Position numbers and translations under genes: made by a program. DNA of 6,813 nucleotides from Leucobacter sp. (GTDB taxonomy: Bacteria; Actinomycetota; Actinomycetes; Actinomycetales; Microbacteriaceae): NCBI GenBank assembly GCA_012510755.1, contig JAAZHL010000048.1:1-6813 (forward strand), given 5' to 3'. Below the pieces are notes generated by a model that was not told the origin of the DNA, searched no databases, and saw nothing but the letters and a program-made list of their open reading frames with translations. Positions 1 to 5,761 of the stretch are shown in pieces; positions within the stretch are counted from its first letter, which is position 1; each line of letters begins with the position of its first letter.

Positions 1-1122
1 GTATTCACCAACCGACGGATGCCTGGCAACGATCTCGCGCAAGCATGATTCGACGACACGCGAACCAAGGTCACGCACCCGCTCGAGAATACGTTCTTCG
101 TCAAAGATGTCGAAGGTGGCGACGCCGGCAGCGCAGGCGAGCGGATGGCCCGAGTAGGTGAGGCCGCCGGGGAACGGGCGATCCTCGAATGACTGATGAA
201 TCGCTTCGCTCACCACGACACCGCCCAGCGGCACGTATCCCGAGTTCACACCCTTGGCGAACGTCACAAGATCTGGCTGCACATCAAAGCCCTGGTAGGC
301 GAACCACTCGCCGGTGCGACCAAAGCCGACCATGACCTCGTCGCAAATCATGACGATGCCGTATCTGTCGCAGAGTGCACGCACCCCTGGCAGGTAGCCG
401 GGTGGTGGAACGAAGATGCCGTTGGTGCCAGTCACGGTCTCAAGAATGATGGCCGCGATCGTGTCAGGGCCCTCAAGCTGAATCGTGTGCTCAAGATGCG
501 TGAGAGCGTGCTCAGTCTCTTGCTCTGTCGTCTCTGAGCCAAATTCGCTGCGGTACTGGTATGGCCTGAAAAAGTGCTCCACGCCAGCATCTGGGATGCC
601 GTTCGCCCAGCGACGCGATTCACCTGTCAAGGTGATCGCCGTGGCAGTCGAGCCGTGGTACGAACGGTACCGCGCGAGCACCTTCTGGCGGCCGGTGTGC
701 TGACGCGCCATGCGCACCGCATACTCATTCGCCTCAGCGCCACCGTTGGTGAAGAACACCGAACGCGCGCCCTCGAACGAATGTTCAACGATGCGCTTGG
801 CGAGCTCGCTGCGGGCGTCGTTCGCCATGGCCGGTTGAATCGTTGCCATACGACCGACCTGATCTTGAATGGCTTTCACGAGACCCGGGTGCTGGTGGCC
901 AAGGTTCAGGTAGACAAGCTGCGACGAGAAGTCGAGGTATTCGTTGCCGTCATAGTCCCAGAACCGCACCCCCTCGCCCTTCGCGACGGGCAGCGGGTTG
1001 ATCTGCCCCTGCGCCGACCACGAGTGGAAGACGTAGCCGCGATCGTTCTCGCGCACCTGGCGCTGGGCGTCGGTGTCGCCAAAGCTGTGCGCTTCACCGT
1101 TCAAATCAATGTAGTCGCTCAT
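1..1122 (-). CDS. Class III (omega-amino acid) aminotransferase, C-terminus cut by window edge
   Basis: PLP-dependent fold-type I aminotransferase; it would move an amino group from an omega-amino acid to a keto acid in the cytoplasm. I translated 374 codons without a stop. PLP-site features in order: NGGAEANE at 126-133, SYHG at 154-157, the pyridine-binding Asp261 in CDEV, and the Schiff-base Lys290 in TFAKG. The N-terminal VFHSWSAQ block (31-38) and WDYDGNEYLDFSSQ (55-68) recall the actinobacterial taurine/beta-alanine/GABA-type branch. Family members have about 440-460 residues, so roughly 70-85 are missing beyond base 1. The ATG at 1122 is chosen because the conserved N-terminus follows directly; its Shine-Dalgarno is only weak (GAAAGA-like). 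It lies 66 bases downstream of mmsA on the same strand, as in an operon. Pairing with MmsA favours beta-alanine or 3-aminoisobutyrate as substrate, which is inference. Taurine or GABA cannot be excluded. Confidence 0.93.
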   Translation of the reverse strand, partial: MSDYIDLNGEAHSFGDTDAQRQVRENDRGYVFHSWSAQGQINPLPVAKGEGVRFWDYDGNEYLDFSSQLVYLNLGHQHPGLVKAIQDQVGRMATIQPAMANDARSELAKRIVEHSFEGARSVFFTNGGAEANEYAVRMARQHTGRQKVLARYRSYHGSTATAITLTGESRRWANGIPDAGVEHFFRPYQYRSEFGSETTEQETEHALTHLEHTIQLEGPDTIAAIILETVTGTNGIFVPPPGYLPGVRALCDRYGIVMICDEVMVGFGRTGEWFAYQGFDVQPDLVTFAKGVNSGYVPLGGVVVSEAIHQSFEDRPFPGGLTYSGHPLACAAGVATFDIFDEERILERVRDLGSRVVESCLREIVARHPSVGEY

Positions 1123-1188
1123 ATACTTCAGTCTTTCTTCATCAAAGCCAGGCAGCAAGAGGCTTACTTGCGCGCCAGTTGCGAACGC

Positions 1189-2673
1189 TCAACTGTTGCT
1201 CGGAAACCCGAGGTCAACCTTCGACTGGTCGGGGTTGGGCCAGCGGGTCGTGATGACCTTCGACCGGGTGTAGAAGTGAATCGATTCGGGGCCATAGATG
1301 TGTGAGTCACCAAAAAGCGAGTCCTTCCAGCCGCCGAACGAGAACGAACCGACCGGCACTGGAATCGGCACGTTGATGCCCACCATACCCGCCTCTACCT
1401 CGAATTCGAACTGGCGGGCGAGGCCGCCGTCACGAGTGAAAATGGCGGTACCGTTGCCGAATTGGTGCTCGTTGATGAGCGTCACACCCTCGTCATAGGT
1501 GTCGACGCGCACGACCGCGAGCACGGGGCCGAAGATCTCGTCGCGATACACTTTGCTGCCGGTCTGCACGTGGTCGATGAGCGAGACACCGGTGAAGAAC
1601 CCGTCACCCTCGAACTTCGCTTCGCGGCCATCGACGACGACCGTCGCGCCCTCCGCCGCGGCACCAGCCACGTACGATTCGACGCGATCGCGCGCCTCTG
1701 CGGTGATCAACGGACCCATCTCGCTTGCCGGGTCGGTGCCGTCGCCGATGACCAGCTTCTCCATGCGCTCTTTGATCTTTGCAACGAGCACGTCACCGAT
1801 CTCGCCGACCGCGACGACAACGGACACTGCCATGCAGCGCTCGCCGGCCGAGCCGTATGCGGCGGACACCGCGGCATCTGCCGACATGTCAAGGTCTGCG
1901 TCAGGCATGACGATCATATGGTTTTTTGCTCCGCCGAGTGCCTGCACGCGCTTGCCGTTCGCGGCCGCCCGCTCGTAGATGTACTTGGCGATGGGGGTTG
2001 AACCGACGAAGCTCACGGCCTTCACTGCGGGGCTATCTAGCAACGTGTCGTCGGCCACCTTGTCACCGTGCACGACGTTCAGCACTCCGTCGGGCAGGCC
2101 CGCCTCGCGAAACAGGTCGGCAATAAATACTGAAGCACTAGGATCGCGTTCGCTCGGCTTCAGCACGACCGTGTTGCCGCAAGCAATCGCGCTGGCGATC
2201 ATCCACAGCGGCACCATCACCGGAAAATTGAACGGGGTGATGGCCGCAACCACACCGACTGGCTGTTTCACCGAGTGCACATCGACGCCTGTTGAGACCT
2301 GCTCGTCGCGCTCCCCCTTCAACAGGTGCAAGAGACCCGCAGCGAACTCGACGTTCTCGAGCCCCCGGGCGATCTCACCGGCCGCGTCGCTGAGCACTTT
2401 GCCGTGTTCGCTGGTGACAATTGCGGCGAGTTCAGGGGTGCGCTGTTTGAGCAGCTGACGCAGATTGAAGAACACGTCTGCGCGCTTCGTAAGACTGGTC
2501 GAACGCCAGGCGGGCAGCGCTGCCGCGGCTGCCGCAATCGCCTGTTCGACGGTTTCAGCCGATGCGATGCTCAATTCGTGCTGGGCCTCGCCGGTGGCGG
2601 GGTTGAACACGGCTTGCGTGCGCGCTGCGTCCATGACTTTCTCACCTGCGATGACGTGGGGAATGCGTGCCAT
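1189..2673 (-). CDS. mmsA: CoA-acylating methylmalonate-semialdehyde / malonate-semialdehyde dehydrogenase
   Basis: Oxidises malonate or methylmalonate semialdehyde with NAD+ and CoA, releasing CO2 and giving acetyl-CoA or propionyl-CoA. The protein has 494 residues, normal for the MmsA/IolA family. Visible motifs: RGLENVEF (103-110), TPFNFP (146-151), KPSER (172-176), FVGS (222-225), GGAKNH (247-252), GSAGERC with catalytic Cys280, and EIFGPVL (379-385). GGAKNH stands where hydrolytic aldehyde dehydrogenases carry their general-base Glu, a mark of the CoA-dependent branch. Arg103 and Arg279 correspond to substrate-carboxylate-binding arginines described for Bacillus IolA (from memory). The frame stays open to 2799, but the start at 2673 is chosen because AAGGAG (2681-2686) sits 7 bases upstream and conserved sequence begins there. 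The stop is TGA. It is the first gene of the leftward operon, divergent from the PucR regulator. Confidence in the family is high; the in vivo substrate is inferred. Confidence 0.96.
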   Translation of the reverse strand: MARIPHVIAGEKVMDAARTQAVFNPATGEAQHELSIASAETVEQAIAAAAAALPAWRSTSLTKRADVFFNLRQLLKQRTPELAAIVTSEHGKVLSDAAGEIARGLENVEFAAGLLHLLKGERDEQVSTGVDVHSVKQPVGVVAAITPFNFPVMVPLWMIASAIACGNTVVLKPSERDPSASVFIADLFREAGLPDGVLNVVHGDKVADDTLLDSPAVKAVSFVGSTPIAKYIYERAAANGKRVQALGGAKNHMIVMPDADLDMSADAAVSAAYGSAGERCMAVSVVVAVGEIGDVLVAKIKERMEKLVIGDGTDPASEMGPLITAEARDRVESYVAGAAAEGATVVVDGREAKFEGDGFFTGVSLIDHVQTGSKVYRDEIFGPVLAVVRVDTYDEGVTLINEHQFGNGTAIFTRDGGLARQFEFEVEAGMVGINVPIPVPVGSFSFGGWKDSLFGDSHIYGPESIHFYTRSKVITTRWPNPDQSKVDLGFPSNS

Positions 2674-2796
2674 GAACGGTCTCCTTGTGCTCTCAACAAA
2701 ATTCTTGAATATTTGGTCAAACTGTCTGGCAGCAGAAACGCGCCTTAAAATCAGTATTTCAATGGACCCCTGGCAGATTCTTGGCCAAACCATCTG

Positions 2797-2824
2797 CACT
2801 TTGTGCGATTGCCATACACTTTGT
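2797..2824. repeat. Direct repeat of CACTTTGT spaced 20 bases apart
   Basis: CACTTTGT occurs at 2797-2804 and again at 2817-2824, a 20-base period close to two helical turns. The first copy lies inside a small palindrome, GCAC-TTT-GTGC (2796-2806). The second lies in the centre of the 29-base inverted repeat. Paired sites on one face of the helix would fit a dimeric or tetrameric regulator, which is inference. Confidence 0.5.
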
Positions 2825-2834
2825 ATGACAATCG
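2806..2834. promoter_or_regulatory. 29-base inverted repeat, candidate operator for the PucR-type regulator
   Basis: The left arm CGATTGCCATACA (2806-2818) and right arm TGTATGACAATCG (2822-2834) pair at 12 of 13 positions around a 3-base centre. It ends 5 bases before the regulator's Shine-Dalgarno and overlaps an alternative upstream ATG (2825). Its position between divergent genes suggests a binding site for autoregulation and perhaps for mmsA control. As RNA it could also form a hairpin in the regulator's leader. A DNA-binding role is inferred; the symmetry is seen directly. Confidence 0.6.
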
Positions 2835-2851
2835 TCTACGAGAGGCCCAGC

Positions 2852-4624
2852 ATGAGCAACCACGAACATCACGCATTGCCCACCGTGCGCGAGTTGCTGC
2901 TGCTGCCAGAGGTGCAGGCGGGCAATCCCGAGGTCATTGCGGGGTTTGCTGGCGAGGATCGCACCGCCCGCTGGGCGCACGTCGTTGCGGGCGCGGGTGC
3001 CCCGAGTCTGCTCGACGGTGGCGAGCTGGTGCTGACCACCGGGGCAGGGTGGCCGCACGAAAGCAGCGCCTTACGCGTGCTCGCTCAGGAACTCACCCAG
3101 GCGGGCGGCGTCGGAGCAGCCGCGATCATGCTCGAGCTCGGCGCCGCCTTTCACGAAGCCCCACGCGAATTGGTCGATGCCTGCAATCGACACGGCGTTC
3201 CGCTTATCGTGTTGCACCGCGAGATGCGCTTCGTGCAGATCACTCAGCGGGTGCACCAGCGGGTGCTCGGCGCCCAGACTGAGGCGCTTGCTGCGCGTGC
3301 CGAGGTGCACGCCATGCTCACCGAGCTTGGCCTCAACCGCAGCCCCGTCGACTATGTGATCGAGCGTCTCGCCTCCACCCTTGATGCCCCAGTAGTGCTC
3401 GAAGACCTCTCACACCGCGTCGTTGCGGTGGCATCGCACGGGCACGACACCACCGAGGTTCTTGCACCATGGCAAATGATGGGTGATCCTCGTCTCCCTG
3501 ACCTTGCCACCCGCGTCACTGTCGAAGCGAGGGGCACCCGCTGGGGATACCTCACCGCCCTACCCGGCCCACCCCACCCGGCAGGGCGCCACACGGTGCT
3601 TGAGCTCGGCGCGTTTGCGCTCGCTCTCGGGCGGCTGTCTGACACCGACGGCGAGCAGTGGCAACGACTCTCGTCGAAACGCGTCTTCGAAGCGCTGCTC
3701 GGCGGCCGGTACCGCAACGACACTGAGCTGGCGGCCCAGTTGACCGCCGCAGGCCTGCCACTCGAAGGCAGAGTACTGCTCGCGGCAACGCTTCGTGGCA
3801 CCGGCGACTTCGGGGGCCACGCAACACTCGAGCATGCGACGCTAGAAACGGCTTTGCGGCGGGCGGTCGCGCCAGAGGGGCGCGTCTTGATCACCGGCGA
3901 ACCGGGCGCCTCGGTGGCTGACGGGGGTCCTGTCTCTGTGCAGCAGCCGACGCGGCAGACAGGTGCTGGCCTCAGCTCACACGGTGGCACCGTTAGCGGC
4001 GCCAGAACCGCCGGGGCCGCGGGCAACGAGGCACTGCTCGCAATCGTCTCGCTGCCACCCGCCGACCCGCGGCTCAGCCAAAGTGTGGCGAGACAAGTGC
4101 CTGCTCTCGCCGCTCGCCTTGCACACGAACTCGACATGCTAGTGCCGGGGCCGACACCCTCCTCTTGGCGAGCACACCTCGCCCTCGCGACACCAGTCAC
4201 AGCGCAACACAGCCTGCGATCGCTTGTCGCGTCAATCGAGCAGTTGCGGGCGACCGGCAGGCTCACCCCAACTGCAGAAGTTGGGCGCGTGACCGTGCAG
4301 CAGCCTGATCAGCAGCAACTTGCGCACCTGGTGCGATCACTGTCGGGGGCACCAGAGCTGCAGCAGTTCACGCTCGACATGCTTGGCCCGCTCATCGAAC
4401 ACGACCGCGGGGTGGGCCCGGGCCATGCGGGTGACCTGCTGCAGGTGCTCGCCGCCTACACTGAGCACCCCACCAACCGATCGCTTGCGGCCCGACAAGC
4501 GCGACTCTCGCGGTCGGTGTTCTACCAGCGGCTCGAGCTGATCGAACGGCTGCTTGGGGTCAATCTCGCAGACGGGCGCACGATCGCGGGGCTCACGGTC
4601 GCACTGCTCGCGCAGGCGCAGTAG
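2852..4624 (+). CDS. PucR-family transcriptional regulator
   Basis: Cytoplasmic transcription factor of 590 residues. The N-terminal PucR-type sensory domain spans about 8-135 (TVRELLLLPEVQAG..., LVLTTGAGW at 59-67). A GGDEF-like middle region covers roughly 270-430. The C-terminal PucR helix-turn-helix runs about 525-588, with LLQVLAAYTEHPTNRSLAARQ and SRSVFYQRLELIERLLG as the DNA-binding helices. The ATG at 2852 is chosen because GAGAGG (2840-2845) lies 6 bases upstream and the sensory domain begins at once. An in-frame ATG at 2825 would add 9 residues, and the open frame back to 2465 overlaps mmsA. Residues about 350-392 form a Gly/Ser/Thr/Ala-rich insert in the middle domain. The stop is TAG. 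It is divergent from mmsA and the aminotransferase gene, so it probably senses an intermediate of that pathway, as PucR-type GabR of Corynebacterium does for gabTDP. The effector is unknown. Confidence 0.95.
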   Translation: MSNHEHHALPTVRELLLLPEVQAGNPEVIAGFAGEDRTARWAHVVAGAGAPSLLDGGELVLTTGAGWPHESSALRVLAQELTQAGGVGAAAIMLELGAAFHEAPRELVDACNRHGVPLIVLHREMRFVQITQRVHQRVLGAQTEALAARAEVHAMLTELGLNRSPVDYVIERLASTLDAPVVLEDLSHRVVAVASHGHDTTEVLAPWQMMGDPRLPDLATRVTVEARGTRWGYLTALPGPPHPAGRHTVLELGAFALALGRLSDTDGEQWQRLSSKRVFEALLGGRYRNDTELAAQLTAAGLPLEGRVLLAATLRGTGDFGGHATLEHATLETALRRAVAPEGRVLITGEPGASVADGGPVSVQQPTRQTGAGLSSHGGTVSGARTAGAAGNEALLAIVSLPPADPRLSQSVARQVPALAARLAHELDMLVPGPTPSSWRAHLALATPVTAQHSLRSLVASIEQLRATGRLTPTAEVGRVTVQQPDQQQLAHLVRSLSGAPELQQFTLDMLGPLIEHDRGVGPGHAGDLLQVLAAYTEHPTNRSLAARQARLSRSVFYQRLELIERLLGVNLADGRTIAGLTVALLAQAQ

Positions 4625-4636
4625 GTTTCTTCGGCC

Positions 4637-4691
4637 AAAGGGGCGCAAATGGCTGTCTCGACCAGTGCCAAACAGCCATTTGCGTCCCTTT
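4637..4691. terminator. Long hairpin, probable bidirectional terminator between convergent genes
   Basis: The 20-base arm AAAGGGGCGCAAATGGCTGT (4637-4656) pairs with 4672-4691 at 19 positions, plus one G-T (G-U in RNA) wobble, around a 15-base loop. It begins 12 bases after the pucR stop and faces the leftward hydratase gene, whose coding end is at 4895. There is no separate U-tract beyond the stem; the arm ends supply three T on the plus strand and the same on the minus strand. Long stems with weak U-tails are common among actinobacterial terminators. Termination is inferred from structure and position. Confidence 0.7.
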
Positions 4692-4894
4692 GAGACGACC
4701 GCAAGTGCAGGATCAGCCTGCCGAGGCCGAGTTGCCCCCGGGCGTTCCGCTAGGCGGCGGCATTCCCTCGGGAGGGGTGCCGCCGGGAGTCATCTCGCCA
4801 AACGCACCGCCACTAGGCATGTGGCCTGGCCGTGAGGCGCGAAACTTGTGGCGCGCTAGGCTGACGATTCTCGCCCCGCGGCTGACCGCATCAC
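4692..4894. other. Intergenic stretch with Pro/Gly-rich coding-like sequence, no assigned gene
   Basis: About 200 bases between the hairpin and the hydratase stop. On the minus strand a frame ending at 4713 encodes a Gly/Pro/Met-rich tail (GHMPSGGAFGEMTPGG, then TPPEGMPPPSGTPGG), with possible starts at GTG 4913 or an internal ATG near 4821. Neither has a clear Shine-Dalgarno, and the longer version overlaps the end of the hydratase out of frame. The plus strand also reads Pro/Gly-rich here, as GC-rich repeats often do. I assign no gene. It could be a decayed C-terminus, a small unannotated protein, or repetitive noncoding DNA. Confidence 0.4.
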
Positions 4895-5686
4895 TCAGGC
4901 ATCGATCGCCCACGGCGGCGAGGTCTTCTGCATGAATGCCGCGATGCCTGCCTTCGCATCATCGCCTAAGAAGAAAGCGACCGAAATATCAAGCATCTCT
5001 TCAAGGTCACGGTCATAGCGGTCGAGCACGCGTCGGTTTGCGATCTTCTTTGACACTGCGAGGGCGTGCGGTGCGGCTTTTCGTAAATCGACGAGGATCT
5101 CCTCAACCGCTTGTTCGACAGTCGTAGCTTCGCCATCAACCGCGCGAGTGATGAACCCTGCGGCGGCAGCCTCGGTCACCGACACTGCGCCGCCGCGCAG
5201 CATCCACTCTGACGCGACGCGATCACCCAGGCGCGACAGCACGGGGGCAGAGATCACTGCTGCGACCACTCCGATGCGCACCTCACTCAAGCCAAATGTT
5301 GCTTTGGGGCCCGCGACCACAAAGTCACAGCAACCCACGAAGCCCATGCCGCCTGCACGCACGTGCCCCTTGATCGCGCCGATGCTTGGATCCGAGCTGG
5401 CAAACATCTCACGGTTCACGGCAGCGCCAACTCGCGCCCGCTACTTCTGCATCACTGCTGGTGACAGCCCCTCAGTGCCCTTGCCCTGAGCCGACAGGTC
5501 GGCACCAGCACAGAAGGTGCCACCGGTGTGGGTAAGCACGATTGCGCGCACGCTCTCGTCGGCTTCGGCAGCCGCAATACCGTTCGTGAGTTCTTCCAGC
5601 AACGCATCAGAGATCGCATTGCGGTTTTCTGGCGAATCGAACGTAATCGTCGCTGTCGAACCGCGTACTTCGTAACGAACAGCCAT
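4895..5686 (-). pseudogene. Enoyl-CoA hydratase/isomerase (crotonase) family gene, interrupted by in-frame TAG
   Basis: Without the stop this would be a 263-residue crotonase, the usual family length, adding water to an enoyl-CoA in a catabolic route. The ATG at 5686 has AAGGAG (5694-5699) 7 bases upstream. The N-terminal part (81 residues) carries TITFDSPENRNAIS and the CoA/oxyanion motif FCAGADLS. Codon 82 (5441-5443) is TAG. The same frame then continues for 181 residues with GHVRAGGMG (107-115), SEVRIG with Glu135, and ASEW with Glu160. These two Glu match the catalytic pair of rat enoyl-CoA hydratase by my alignment. The protein ends QKTSPPWAIDA and TGA. Apart from the stop nothing looks degraded, so the lesion is recent or a base error. 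The downstream GTG at 5419 lacks a good ribosome site and would yield a protein without the first oxyanion motif. It follows the AtuA-family gene by 75 bases; a methyl-branched or terpenoid enoyl-CoA substrate is inferred from this neighbour. Confidence 0.88.
5441..5443 (-). other. Premature amber codon in the crotonase gene
   Basis: The plus strand reads CTA, giving TAG on the minus strand between AVMQK and RARVGAAV. The spacing between the AGADL and GHVRAGG motifs is normal for the family if this codon is counted as one residue. A single substitution is therefore enough to explain it, with no frameshift. Sense codons one change away include CAG, AAG, GAG, TAC and TGG; the position is in a variable helix, so the original residue cannot be told. 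Confidence 0.9.
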
Positions 5687-5693
5687 TGTCCGG

Positions 5694-5699
5694 CTCCTT
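5694..5699 (-). promoter_or_regulatory. Shine-Dalgarno of the crotonase gene
   Basis: AAGGAG on the minus strand, 7 bases before ATG 5686. It decides that start over an open in-frame extension to 5755, and it shows that the initiation signal of the broken gene is still intact. Confidence 0.85.
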
Positions 5700-5701
5700 C
5701 T

Positions 5702-5738
5702 TTGGGTGTCTATTTCAGCCCTTGGGTGTCTTTTCAGC
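5702..5738. repeat. Short imperfect tandem repeat upstream of the crotonase ribosome site
   Basis: TTGGGTGTCTATTTCAGC (5702-5719) is followed by TTGGGTGTCTTTTCAGC (5722-5738), a 20-base period with one base missing in the second copy. It lies in the 75-base gap between the AtuA-family stop and the crotonase start, immediately next to the Shine-Dalgarno. It is most likely a slippage or tandem duplication; any regulatory role is open. Confidence 0.8.
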
Positions 5739-5761
5739 AGAGGTGGCCACGCCACATGGCC

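Larger units (their letters stand above)
2674..2851. promoter_or_regulatory. Divergent regulatory region between mmsA and the pucR-type gene
   Basis: This 178-base gap must hold the promoters for both directions. It is visibly more AT-rich than the genes. The Shine-Dalgarno of mmsA (AAGGAG, 2681-2686, minus strand) lies at one end and that of the regulator (GAGAGG, 2840-2845, plus strand) at the other. A TAAAAT box at 2746-2751 resembles a rightward -10 element, but no good -35 partner stands at 16-18 bases. On the minus strand a TTGACC hexamer near 2716 lacks a convincing -10. Small palindromes are present (ATTCTTGAAT 2701-2710, TTGGCCAA 2781-2788). No promoter can be assigned with confidence. 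Confidence 0.7.

Noticed and set aside
574..1305. Long plus-strand open frame of 243 codons
   Set aside because: It lies antisense to the aminotransferase and the end of mmsA, with no recognisable domain; such mirrored frames are common in GC-rich coding DNA.
2674..2799. Upstream extension of MmsA by 42 residues
   Set aside because: The extension has no family similarity I recognise, and a strong Shine-Dalgarno stands before ATG 2673.
2465..2851. Upstream extension of the PucR-type regulator by 129 residues
   Set aside because: It would overlap mmsA on the opposite strand and cross the regulatory region; GAGAGG before ATG 2852 gives a better start.
3352..4266. Minus-strand open frame of 304 codons
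   Set aside because: Antisense inside the pucR-type gene, Ser/Arg/Ala-rich without motifs.
4267..4285. Perfect 7-bp hairpin CCCAACT / AGTTGGG
   Set aside because: Inside the regulator's coding sequence, short and without a T-run; it is probably due to chance.
4895..5419. Independent translation of the crotonase C-terminal part from GTG 5419
   Set aside because: No Shine-Dalgarno upstream, and the product would lack the AGADL half of the active site.
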